64,000 bases of DNA from Rhizophagus irregularis (Eukaryota > Glomeromycota > Glomeromycetes > Glomerales > Glomeraceae): NCBI RefSeq assembly GCF_026210795.1, contig NC_089448.1, positions 372,001-436,000 of the forward strand. Reading direction: 5' to 3'. Positions within the stretch are counted from its first letter, which is position 1. The number at the start of each line of letters is the position of its first letter. Of the stretch, positions 46,285 to 56,625 are shown in pieces. The notes under the pieces were generated by a model that saw only the letters and a program-made list of their open reading frames with translations, was not told the origin of the DNA and did not search any database. The position numbers were made by a program, and so were the translations under genes.

Positions 46285-46650
46285 AAGAAAGTGCAGATTG
46301 GTAGGTCTTCCCGCCAATTTTCCTAGGAATTATTCCAAGGAATTTAATTTCTCATAAGAGTTATTGTTGCAGTTTTCTTTCTACCCTGTAAAAAATTTTA
46401 TTCGTGATTTCTGTAAAAACTCCGTGAATATGATACTACGGAAAGTAACTAAAAATCTAAGTTACTCATGATTTGAGGTTTTAAGTTCCGTAAATATGGT
46501 ATATTTACGGAAATAAACTTTTTATAGGGCAGCAGTTTAATTTTGTCTTTTAATTTGGTGAAATGTTCTCTCGAAAGATTGTTGTTTCCATGTTGGCGAT
46601 GACAATTTCTTTATATATTGACAAGATACTTGTTACAGAATCAACGAACT
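46285..46650 (-). pseudogene. Decayed F-box remnant R3, holding a MITE
   Basis: Two short pieces of the same remnant as R1 and R2 (46290-46380, with CCAATTTTCCTAGGAATTAT; and about 46540-46640, with TTTCCATGTTGGCGATGACA) separated by the family-1 MITE at 46384-46529. It marks the broken edge of the segmental duplication. Confidence 0.5.
46384..46529. mobile_element. MITE, family 1 (copy 3)
   Basis: 146 bp from CCCTGTAAAAAATTT to CTTTTTATAGGG, with internal TCCGTGAATATG and TTCCGTAAATATG arms. Similar in size to copy 1. Flanks CTA and CAG do not form a clear target duplication. Confidence 0.7.
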
Positions 46651-47716
46651 GAGGTATTTTAAATTCACAAAACTTATTCAATATTATTTCCGTCTTGATA
46701 AATTTTTTTTTCCGAATTTTTAATTGTTTTTCGTGAATTTAATATTGTTTGTTAAAAAAGAACTTTTTTCACATTGTAGTACATGATACATTATATCATT
46801 ATCAACATTATTTATGAAAATTGGATAATAAGGATGAAATGAGATGTTTCAATTGCATAATAAATCACAAGTGTGATGCCTATTAGGTAAAAACTTCTAA
46901 TGAATGAGCGTATATCTTAAAGCGATCTTAAGTTATTAATTTCAAAGTAATTAATGGTAAATTTATTTTTTGTTTTATTAATTTTATTGATAATTATGAG
47001 AAAAAAAGTATTTTCAGAAATTTGTTCTATAGGTATCGAACTACGAGAGTGACGCAAAAAGTCTGATACGCAAAAAAAAAGATCGCCGTATTCATGAGTC
47101 GACATGATTCTAATAATCGTTTGGGAATGAAAATATAGGTCAGTTGATGTATAATGTATAAGCAACATGTTTAACAATACTGCTTTTAAGATGCTAAACG
47201 ATTATGACACTCATACTGTATCTCAAAAATCAGCTAAGTACGGTAGTAATTTCATTCATGGTTGCTCCTTGAAAATCCTCATTATTTGGACTTTAAAGAT
47301 AATTTTCAGAGTGTTTCTTTTAGAAGGGGCATTTCTAAAGCTTTTTTCAATTATTTTAAATATTTTTATTATAGAAAACAGTTTTGCCTCAATCTTTGAA
47401 GCAGATTTCTTTTAGCAAAGCTTTCATCGGGAAATTTTTTTGAGGGATATATATCGATGAAATGATCATTGTGATATATATTGATAATAATCTGACTCGT
47501 TGAGCATTATCGACTTTTTTTTATCCAAAACTGATAAACTTTTTGTTAAATAAACATTATTTGTATAAAAAAAATCATGAGGGACCGTTAGAAATCATTT
47601 CCGATTTCGAATTTCTGCAATTCCCATGATTAATACATCTGATTCTACAAGAAATCAATTATTCTATCATTTTTTTAAGCTTTGAACATAAATACTATGT
47701 ATTATAAAATTATAAA
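46651..47716. other. Intergenic, nothing supported
   Basis: AT-rich with two overlapping short frames (46917-47177 minus, 47167-47415 plus) of no recognised content. I consider neither a gene. Confidence 0.5.
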
Positions 47717-47720
47717 TGAG

Positions 47721-48140
47721 AGCTATGACCGCAACAATACTGATATAGGTGACGCATCGCAACCTTAGTTTCATTTAGTTAGAATTTAAAAATGCATATA
47801 ATTGGTCAAAATTTTTGATATAGTTAGATTTTAACTTTGCGTAATTTTAGTTAGATTTTAAAATAGTAAGATATTGGGATTGCTATTTTGAAGATAATTT
47901 GTGCGACTAGATCTGCGGGTAGCAAAACAATATGGTCCGTTACATATACCACGATAGTAATCAATAAAAATAAATTTTTTCTTTTGAAAATTCTTTTTTT
48001 GCAAAATGTTTCGTTGGAATATGTTACCCGTGTTGTCCATACAAAAAATACTGACCATAGTCAAAAGTGTTGTGTACTGCTAATAGTAAATTTTTTTTGC
48101 CGGATCTCACCTATATTAGTATTGTTCGGGGTCCTTAGCT
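47721..48140. mobile_element. MITE with about 35-bp inverted ends
   Basis: 420 bp. Left AGCTATGACCGCAACAATAC continuing TGATATAGGTGA; inverted right AGCTAAGGACCCCGAACAAT continuing ACTAATATAGGTGA. Flanked by TGAG on both sides (47717-47720, 48141-48144), a possible 4-bp target duplication. Overlapping ORFs on both strands are without family resemblance. Not related to the other MITEs here. Confidence 0.65.
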
Positions 48141-48517
48141 TGAGAGCGATCATATATAAAATTTGTAGGTAGCTTATTAACTCTGGTAATATAGTCACTT
48201 GGAGAATTTGTTTTTATCGACCAGTGTGGGTGTATTTACCAGCGGTTTCGGTTTTGGTTAATCTACGGATACGGGCTATATTTCACCCTAAACTACACTG
48301 TATATATGGTATATAATATTTACATAAATAATATTCAGATTTATACCATGGTTGATGGCTCCTAATATAAACAGATTGAAAATTCATTATAATATTGATA
48401 GTAGAATAAAATTCTCACCGTTAAAAAAAACATTCTGACTGTAGTGTAATGTTGTACATCAAAAAAGATTGAATTTATACATAAATTTTAGAGAAATATG
48501 CATTTTATTACTTGAAT

Positions 48518-48531
48518 TAGTCACGTGACTA
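48518..48531. promoter_or_regulatory. Palindrome TAGTCACGTGACTA
   Basis: A perfect 14-bp palindrome with a central CACGTG E-box, about 510 bp upstream of the plus-strand F-box gene. Such sites bind bHLH factors (Cbf1/USF type) in fungi. A related ACGTGACCTAG lies about 25 bp downstream. Function here is inferred only. Confidence 0.3.
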
Positions 48532-48860
48532 TTTAGTATCAAACTGGAACGACGTGACCTAGTAATTGACCAGGTGTTTTTCAAGGCGTGTTTTAAAAAT
48601 ACCTTATAAGCACTTAAGAAAAAAAAAATGCAAAGAAATGCTTACCTAAAATATTTCTCATGATTCTTTTTACTTTTATAAAATTTTTTGATTATTGTAA
48701 ATCTTTATTTAATTATAAATAATTAAAAAGATAATTTTTATATTGAATTAAATAAAAATTTATCTGCTATTTTTGGGTTGGTAGCGCAAAGTCACGTTAC
48801 CAAAATTTTTTTACATAATTAGTATAAATAATCCGAACATCAATTTTTGGTCAAATCAAA

Positions 48861-48935
48861 TATTTGGCGTAATGTTTGTTGTCGTGAAACATTACTTGTC
48901 ATCGCACAGAATGATCCGGAATTTTACTCCGGTTG
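48861..48935 (+). promoter_or_regulatory. Conserved upstream block of F-box gene 5
   Basis: Mirror image of the block before the minus-strand F-box genes: TATTTGGCGTAATGTTTG, GTGAAACATTA, CATCGCACAGAAT, then TCCGGAATTTTACTCCGG, 110-185 bp before the start. Conservation in the gene's own orientation, even after inversion of the locus, argues that the block travels with the gene. Confidence 0.6.
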
Positions 48936-49043
48936 CTCATTTGATTTCGTTTAAAAAATTTTTAAACAATTTTTTAAATATTACGAAAAATTATATTTAA
49001 GGATATTTACTATTAATAGACCAAATCATATGTTATTTTAAAA

Positions 49044-50516
49044 ATGTCAAAACTCAATAAAGATATTCTTTTCTTAATATTTGATGAATTACAAGATGAT
49101 TCAAAATTTCTCTTTTCATGTCTAATGGTCAATAGAATTTGGTGTGAAACCGGGGTTCCAATTCTATGGAAAAATCCTTGGTGTTATGATATTAATTATA
49201 ATAAAGATTATTTGTACAACATTATTACTTCATATTTATCTGATGATATTAAAGAATTTCTAACAAGTCAAAGTATCCGATTACCGGCATTTTCACACCA
49301 TTCACTTTTATTTGATTATTTATCTTTTTGTAGAAGTATTAACGTAAATACTATAAATATTATAACTTCTATTGGGTCAACTTCATCATATAATCAATTT
49401 CTTTTACAACAAGAATTTTATGGTCTCTTTATGAAGAAATTTCCAGAGTTAAAATACTTGGATATGAAATCTATTAAACATCAAATCTTTTATTTCCCAG
49501 AAGCTAGGTTTCGGTTTGAATCACTTTTCGAATTAACATGTGACACATTAATAAATTTTTCGTATTTTTATGGATTGGCACAGTTATGTCAATATATACA
49601 GAGATTAATCATTGTTAATTTAGACCCAAATAATTATCATGGGATTGCTAAATTAATTGGAGTTCAGAAAAATTTAAAGTATTTTGAATGGAAAGATGAA
49701 CATGAATTATATGTTCCTAGATTAGATTCTTACAAAAAGATTCTTCTTGCATTAGAAAAAAATGCAAATACTATCACTGATTTAAAGATACACTTTACAT
49801 TTGTTAATAATCACACGTTACCAAAAGTACTCCCAAAATTTCATAAACTAAAAACATTGATAACTAGATTTGATAATTTCAACGAAGAACAATTAAAAAT
49901 GTGTGTATATCATGACCTTGAGATCTTTAAAATAGATTATCACTATTTGAAAGCAGCTTCTATTATAGTTGAAAATAGCGGAGGACATATAAAGAAAATC
50001 TTATTAGGACCTTTTAATGCTTATGCAGATAACATCGGTGAAGATTCTTTTATTTTTATACGTAATATTCATAAAAATTGTCCTTTAATTGAATATTTGC
50101 CTCTTATATTTCCACCAACAAAGAAACATTTCGTTGAAATTGAAGAGTTATTAAAAATTTGTCAAAATTTGAAATTGTTATTATTAATTATATATGATTA
50201 TAGTATATATGAAGAATCAATTTATGATGAAAAAATTTTAGAATATGGAGAAAATTTATTAAAAATATTAATTAGTTCAACACTTAGTAATATAAAAGAA
50301 ATTAGATTTTGTGGTGTTTTTAAATTTTCTTTAGTAGCTTTAGAGAAATTTTTAGAAACATGGAAAGGTAATGCACTTTCCATACTTACATCCAATTATA
50401 CTTATGAAGAAGAAGATTATAAAGAACTGATTAATAAATATAAAAATAATGGAGTGATCAAAGATTTTAGATGTGAATCTTATACAAATGTAGCAAATAT
50501 GGATTTTAAGATATGA
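49044..50516 (+). CDS. F-box/LRR-like protein 5
   Basis: Intact single-exon 490-aa protein, the only family member here on plus. F-box at residues 1-45 (NKDILFLIFDELQDDSKFLF, VPILWKNPW). Leu-rich segments include PKFHKLKTLITRF, HDLEIFKIDYHYLKAASII and HIKKILLGPF; the end is GVIKDFRCESY plus a short tail. By sequence it sits between the 12.2-kb gene and the 38-45-kb genes (for example QLCQYIQRLIIVN as in the former). A dead copy follows it directly. Predicted SCF adaptor. Confidence 0.93.
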   Translation: MSKLNKDILFLIFDELQDDSKFLFSCLMVNRIWCETGVPILWKNPWCYDINYNKDYLYNIITSYLSDDIKEFLTSQSIRLPAFSHHSLLFDYLSFCRSINVNTINIITSIGSTSSYNQFLLQQEFYGLFMKKFPELKYLDMKSIKHQIFYFPEARFRFESLFELTCDTLINFSYFYGLAQLCQYIQRLIIVNLDPNNYHGIAKLIGVQKNLKYFEWKDEHELYVPRLDSYKKILLALEKNANTITDLKIHFTFVNNHTLPKVLPKFHKLKTLITRFDNFNEEQLKMCVYHDLEIFKIDYHYLKAASIIVENSGGHIKKILLGPFNAYADNIGEDSFIFIRNIHKNCPLIEYLPLIFPPTKKHFVEIEELLKICQNLKLLLLIIYDYSIYEESIYDEKILEYGENLLKILISSTLSNIKEIRFCGVFKFSLVALEKFLETWKGNALSILTSNYTYEEEDYKELINKYKNNGVIKDFRCESYTNVANMDFKI

Positions 50517-50854
50517 AATAATATCAATATTTTAGAATTAATTTATTTTAAACAAAATTAGTAATAAATGATTTTAACCTTTAAATTTATTTACCAAATT
50601 CCATATTAGTAATTTATTTACTGTACACGTAAAAAAATTTTTACTTCTTGTATTTGATACTAAATTGTGTAACATAATAATTCGACAATTATGGTCGTAC
50701 AGAGCAATCCAATTTGATAGAGTTCGTTTCTTAAACTCTTTATTTTTATTTAACAAAAAAATTAATACCTTAAAAAAAATTATGCTTGAAGTTACCTTTA
50801 TTTCAATTATAAAATATTTATATTAAAACGTTTCTCTATTATTTTTTGATAAAG

Positions 50855-51715
50855 AATATCAAAACTCAATATAGATATTCTTTTCAATACAAGATTATTC
50901 AAAATCTTTTCATATCTAATGGTCAATAGATTTTAGTGTGAAATTGTTTATGGAGAAATCCTTAGTACCATGGCTATCTTAAGGAGTATACTATATTTAT
51001 TATTTTCTATTATCTGATTAGTATTTAAGATAAAGAATCCAGACAATTACCGGTATTTTTACATCAGTCACTTTGTTTGGTTATTTATCTTTCTTTATAT
51101 AAATATTATGAATACCGTAATTTCTATTGTGTTTTCTTTATCTTATAATCAAATTCTTTTACAAGCAAGAATTTTACAGAATTAATGTATTTGTTATGAA
51201 ATCAATCAGACATCAATAACAAATATTTCAGAAGCTTTTGAAACATTTGTAAATTAATTTCTTTATACTTCTATGAACTAACACGTATCTGTCAACATAA
51301 AGAGACATGGAATTGTTAAATTAATTGAAGTTCAAAGGATTTAAAGTATCTTGAATTGTCTTGCCAATCATATTGATTTTAACTTTTATCTCTGGTCAAA
51401 TTGTACGGTCAATTGAATGAATTCAAAAAATTATAAAATTTTCTCATTATAAGTCGACTCTTCATATGAATAAACTAAATTAGAAATTTTATTAAAATTT
51501 TAGTTGTTCAATACCGATTAAAATAAGGAAATTATATTTTGGAGGCCTTAGGGAAATTCTTAGGAAAATAGTAAGATTATGCACCCTCCATACTTACAGT
51601 ACATCCAATTATATTTATGAGAAAGTTCATATTAATTGAATAATAAATATAAAATCGATGGAGTAATATTTCCGAATATAGCAAATATACTGTATATTGA
51701 CTTTAAGATATTAAT
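50855..51715 (+). pseudogene. Second F-box copy, heavily decayed
   Basis: About 340 bp after the intact gene and in the same orientation. The nucleotides AAAACTCAATATAGATATTC, CTAATGGTCAATAGATTTTA, TATGGAGAAATCCTTAG and, at the end, TATGAGAAAGTTCATATTAA follow the family from F-box to C-terminus, but with many stops and deletions (about 860 bp against 1,470). This is a tandem duplicate that has died. Confidence 0.85.
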
Positions 51716-53188
51716 ACTAGTAAGTGCTTTCATGTTAAAATTTTAGAATTTATTGTATTTTTAATTTTTTTTTAATGAGTTTTAGGAATATTGTTTTCTA
51801 ACCTAAAATATGATCATTTCAATATACGAGAATAAACAAATTAGAATTTAGAGTCTAGTATCACGAGATTATATTTTCTTGGACGAGCTAACGATATCAT
51901 AGTTAAAAATATTAATTAATACAGCAATATATAAAAAAATGCAAATAAAATACGTTACAGTAGTTAAAAAATTATTAATAAACAGTAATCATTTACTTTA
52001 CCAACTTCTAAATATTAACTAATTTGTTACACCATCAAAATTATGTTTTTTTGATTCAATTTGGATCGAAATTCTGGGAGCCAATAAATAATAATTCAAA
52101 GTAGCTAAGTATATATAATTTATTAGTAATTAATGAATATAATTTGAAATTGGTTAAAAATTTAAATGAAAAGTAGAGTTATAAGACGAACTAACCCTGA
52201 TTATTTATAAATTATTGGATTATTATTATTTGAATAATAAAACAAATTACTAAAATTAAATGTACCACTTCAGTTCGGAATTGACGTCGTTCAACTCCAA
52301 AACTGATCTCAAGTTGCACTTTTCCATCATTATATTTTATTAGATGTAAAATTTTTATTTGTACAGCCCTTAAGAATATAAAAAATTTTAATTATATAAA
52401 AATTTGATTTTTTACTATATAAATATGGTTTACTATGTATTTTATAATTTTATAAATAAATAAAATGTTTTAAATAATAGATAAAAATTTAATAAAAAAA
52501 TGTACATAGTTTTCATAATCAAGAGACGGAGTGGCGAATATTTTATTGTAAAGTTTATTTTTTTTTTACATCTAAATTAATTATTTCAACAAACAAATAA
52601 ACGAATATTATATAACTAAATTTAATTTTAAACCCCTTTTTCTTCTAAATGTAAATAATATATGAGTTAGTGATTACCGAAGATGCGGTCGTAAAAGGTA
52701 TATAGTATATCATGTGATTTGGATTCAGAATTATTGATAATTCTGGTAATTTCGGCAAAGAAATTTTGCAACAATTCATATTAACGATCACCGTGACTTT
52801 AATGAATTTATTTTTTTTATATTCATATATTTACTTGTATAAATCATATTATCACGCATGAGATATTATATATTTAAATATACTTAATATACTTTAAAAT
52901 TTATTTAATAAAAACGCGTTCAGTTTACGCTACTAATATAATAATATAGTGAGAAAGAAAAAGATAAAAATAAAAAAATAAATTATTCAAATTACAAACT
53001 AAGAATTTTGAAGAAAATCTCATAAGTCATAGTGTTTAAATAATTTATGATAAGAAAAAAGAAATCAGGTATAATAATGTTATCTAATTTATATAATTCA
53101 TCCGTATCTAAATATCTAAAAGAACGTTAAATTTAATAATTTAATAATTTATGGTAAATTTTAAACATTTTATAAAAATAATTCTTAC
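51716..53188. other. AT-rich intergenic
   Basis: No gene, RNA or repeat is supported. A slightly GC-richer patch at 52270-52320 has no recognisable content. Confidence 0.6.
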
Positions 53189-53403
53189 TATCAGGAATTT
53201 CCAATTCATCTTGTTCTTCTGAATGAAGGTTAGGATTGTTATGTACTTCATCTTCGTCTATCAAATATAAAATTAAAAATCATAAAATACTAATAATTAT
53301 TATAAGAATTTAAATAATTGTTTTATCATCATACCATCATCATTGATATGAAGTCTCTTTACTTGTTGTTGCATTGTTTCAATCTTATAATCATTTTGAA
53401 TAT
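53189..53403 (-). pseudogene. Orphan kinase-tail exons
   Basis: Two exons (53403-53335 and 53257-53189), each 69 nt and phase 1 at both ends with good splice sites, encode DIQNDYKIETMQQQVKRLHI and DEVHNNPNLHSEEQDELEIP. The second is homologous to exon 8 of the intact kinase (15866-15798; NPNLHSNEQDELEIPD, also 69 nt). No kinase domain adjoins; a Sel1 fragment on the other strand begins 20 bp away. This is the broken end of a kinase gene. Confidence 0.75.
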
Positions 53404-53423
53404 CTAAAAAATCAACTGAAAAG

Positions 53424-53561
53424 GGATATTTAAATGGAATATATATACTTGGATGCTATTATAAGAATGGGATTGGAACCGAAATTGATAAGTATAAAGA
53501 TGCTGCTAACAGAGGAAATAAAGATGCACGAAAAAGACTAGAAATGATAAGTTCAGTCTAA
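53424..53561 (+). pseudogene. Sel1-repeat fragment
   Basis: Reads GYLNGIYILGCYYKNGIGTE, IDKYKDAANRGNKDARKRLE and MISSV before a stop, which fits the Sel1 pattern (LG-Y-NGIGTE ... K-AA--GN-DA---L). Sel1 repeats are helical scaffolds, often joined to kinases in these fungi. Only about one repeat remains and no start codon fits, so it is a remnant. Confidence 0.7.
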
Positions 53562-54569
53562 TCATATTTTTATAATAGTTCAAAATCGTTTCTATCATTC
53601 TAAATATTATAAATTTAATTATTAAATAAAATATAACTTAAAGAAGCAAGTATGTTAAATTGAATTGTACCATGTTATATATTGGCGGTGTATGGCGGAG
53701 TCTTTGCACAGAACTGAAATATTGTGAGAAATAGTTTTTTACATCCGTAGTATACAATTATCACGTGAAAATAAGGATAAATTTAAAAAGAAATTAAAAA
53801 AATAAAATTGGCACCGAATAAATTATAATTCAATTACTTGACTAATTTCATCAATAATTTGGAATTATTTCTATTTTGATAAATGTCAAAGACCTGCTAT
53901 AGGTAATTGCAGTTCTCTCAACCAATAAATTAAAGAGGATATTATTTTTGTATAACTTCTACTACTTTAAATAAAGATTATAGTAAATAACTTTCTATAC
54001 TGCGTATTTTAATCATTTCAATAACAAAACAGTTTCTAAAATTAAAAAAAATCCATTTTGCTTTCATATCCCACCTGAGTAGATCCGAAGAAACTTTATA
54101 TCGTTACATTATACCTCATGTCTCTTTACATCATCTAATAACAAAATATCAAAGTATTTTCATATAATCATATCTAATATATCTTATATACTACAATAAA
54201 AATTGATCTTCACCTATTTAAAAAGTAATAAAATGGGTGTTTGGCAAGTTATATTACGTGTTTCTCCAAAAATTTGATATATTATAGTAAGTTTTTTTAT
54301 TGGATAAAATATTGATATGAGATTAGAGATTAGATACTATAATATCATTGACTTTATATAAGTAATAATGCAAACTATTTTATCGATACGCAGTATATTA
54401 TAATCAGTATATAAATTTGTTATACTTACACCTGCAAATTTTCCATATAACTTAGATAGACTTTCAGTATACTTTTTTATAGTCCGAAAAATAAGCATAG
54501 TACAACACTTCAACTCTTAATTAGGGAATATTAAATTCTAAGATCTTGTGTAACTATCAAATTTCATTT
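53562..54569. other. AT-rich intergenic
   Basis: Nothing supported apart from AT-rich filler. A TGGCGGTGTATGGCGGAG patch at 53682-53699 stands out in composition only. Confidence 0.5.
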
Positions 54570-55330
54570 TTTAAAACGCCAAAATGAAGTTTTCGTGTCT
54601 ATAATAATTAGTTATTAAATAATACTATAGTATAAGTATTTAATTAATCTTAACTCAGTCCCACAGTCCAAATAAACTCAGATAGTCAATAGTCTCCCTA
54701 GTTCCCACAGGTTTACATATGAAAACGCCGAAATGATTAATCAGTTTTTTGCGTCTGTAATAATTAGTTATTAAATAATACTATAGTATAAGTATTTAAT
54801 TAATCTTAACTCAGTCCCACAGTCCAAATAAACTCAGATAGTCAATAGTCTCCCTAGTTCCCACAGGTTTACATATGAAAACGCCGAAATGATTAATCAG
54901 TTTTTGCGTCTGTAATAATTAGTTATTACTATAGTATAAGTATTTAATTAATTCTCCATAGTTCCCACAGGTTTACATATGAAAACGCCGAAATGATTAA
55001 TCAGTTTTTGCATCTGTAAAAATTAGTTATTAAATAATACCATAGTATAAGTATTTAATTAATCTTAACTCAGTCCTACAGTCCAAATTAACTCAGATAG
55101 TTGATAATCTCATCAGTTTTTGCGTCTGTAATAATTAGTTATTAAATAATACTATAGTATAAGTATTTAATTAATCTTAACTCAGTCCTACAGTCCAAAT
55201 AAACTCAGATAGTTGATAATCTCCCTAGTTCCCACAGGTTTACATATGAAAACGCCTAATCAGTTTTTGCGTCTATAATAATTAGTTATTAAATAATACT
55301 ATAGTATACAGTATTTAATTAATCTTGTTA
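54570..55330. repeat. 155-bp tandem array, six units
   Basis: AATTAGTTATT recurs at about 54606, 54762, 54917, 55021, 55133 and 55280. Full units are 155-156 bp and share CAGTTTTTGCGTCTGTAATA, ACTATAGTATAAGTATTTAA, CTCAGTCCCACAGTCC, CAATAGTCTCCCTAGTTCCC and GGTTTACATATGAAAACGCC. Three units carry internal deletions. The copies are 90% or more alike by eye, so the array is young. Non-coding. It lies about 500 bp before a small membrane-protein gene. Confidence 0.9.
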
Positions 55331-55716
55331 GCATGTTTAATTTATTTAAGCTTTCAAGACTCAAGAGATACTAATACCATTGCTAAACTATATATCAAAA
55401 ATAAATTTAGCTTGAATAAAAATTTTTAATAAATTTATTTAATTAACAATAAGAAATGCTTTAATAATATGGGAATATTGCACAATATCATATAATCTTT
55501 AATTATATGGTTTATAGGGAGTAAATCATATTAACTATGTACTATAAGCCACAATTATACATATTAGTCATCATTAAATCAATTAATATTACTAGTTTAG
55601 GTTAAATAACTTATAAATTAATTGTGACTCATAGATAATCTTGATTTTTTTTATCTATTTTATTATTATTCTTATTATTATTCACTATGATCTATGTATT
55701 CAAAGGTTTTAAAAAA

Positions 55717-55726
55717 TATATAAATA
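55717..55726 (+). promoter_or_regulatory. TATA box of the small membrane protein
   Basis: TATATAAATA 121 bp before the ATG at 55847, followed by a leader almost free of G (CAAAAACCAAATTTC, CAAATCTTACAAATC). This is a typical arrangement of a strong fungal promoter and leader. Confidence 0.6.
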
Positions 55727-55846
55727 CCCTTAATTTCCTCAAGGAAAAAATCAAAAACCAAATTTCAATTTTCAAATCTTACAAATCTTGCAAAACTTTT
55801 ACAATCACCTAAATTTCAATTCAAATTTATAATTTACAATTACAAA

Positions 55847-56314
55847 ATGTCTTATCATTTGTGTCCAAATACTATCAATACTATCTTAAGTGAATTTCCT
55901 ATCAACAAATGTTACAATAATCCTTTACCTATCATTGAAACATCTCAACCTTATTTACCATTACTTACCGGATTTTTTTACATTCTTTTTATAATTCTCC
56001 TCATATATACCAACCTTCTCACTAATACAATTGTCCTAATTCTTCACTTATTGAAATTCATGTGCACTATAATCATTTCTCTCAACCAACTCCTATCTCT
56101 TCCTTCATATCTACTTAATATATTTTATTCTTTTAAACATTTATTATTATCAATTCTTTTTCGTATTTTATTTACATTATTATCTATTCTTCTTCATTTT
56201 CTTTATTTACTCAATTGCATAATTCAGATTCTCATCTTTTCTTATTCTCTACTTTATAAAATAACCTATTTAGTGAATATCATTCTCCTTTTAATCTCCC
56301 AATATCTTAATTAA
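55847..56314 (+). CDS. Small hydrophobic membrane protein, unknown
   Basis: 155 aa. A short polar N-terminus with two Cys (LCPNTINTILSEFPINKCYN) and a Pro-rich turn is followed from about residue 38 by near-continuous hydrophobic sequence (FFYILFIILLIYTNLL, FRILFTLLSILLHFLYLL), enough for four helices. Leu, Ile and Phe dominate and charges are scarce (Lys 68, Lys 96, Arg 105). The clean ATG context, TATA box and G-poor leader support a real, expressed gene despite the low complexity. No family recognised. Confidence 0.6.
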   Translation: MSYHLCPNTINTILSEFPINKCYNNPLPIIETSQPYLPLLTGFFYILFIILLIYTNLLTNTIVLILHLLKFMCTIIISLNQLLSLPSYLLNIFYSFKHLLLSILFRILFTLLSILLHFLYLLNCIIQILIFSYSLLYKITYLVNIILLLISQYLN

Positions 56315-56403
56315 ATAAACTTATATTACGTAGCTTGGCCCATTGCTTACCAAATATAGCATGGAGACGTAATCTTTCCCCTTTGGTCAACTTGGGATTA
56401 CTT

Positions 56404-56625
56404 GACCATTCTTAGATAGATAATTTTTACAAGGGGATCGTTTGCATCGCCCTTAATTGGTGTCAGAGAGATCCTTTGTCTTGTAAAAATTTACCCTTTC
56501 TTGATCATTTGACCATTCTTAGATAGATAAATTTTACAAGGGGATCGTTTGCATCGCCCTTAATTGGTGTCAGAGAGGTCCTTTGTCTTGTAAAATTTAC
56601 CTTTCTTGTGATCATTTGATCTATC
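56404..56625 (+). repeat. 107-bp direct duplication with hairpin ends
   Basis: Two copies (from 56404 and 56511) of GACCATTCTTAGATAGATAA..., nearly identical. Each contains TTTTTACAAGGGGATCG...TCCTTTGTCTTGTAAAAATT, so TTTTTACAAG pairs with CTTGTAAAAA over about 60 nt. GC content is higher than local DNA. It could be the 3' untranslated part of the preceding gene, a structured RNA or a small element. Confidence 0.6.

Noticed and set aside
54570-55330. CRISPR array
   Set aside because: The repeats are 155 bp, directly tandem and without unique spacers; this is a eukaryotic genome.
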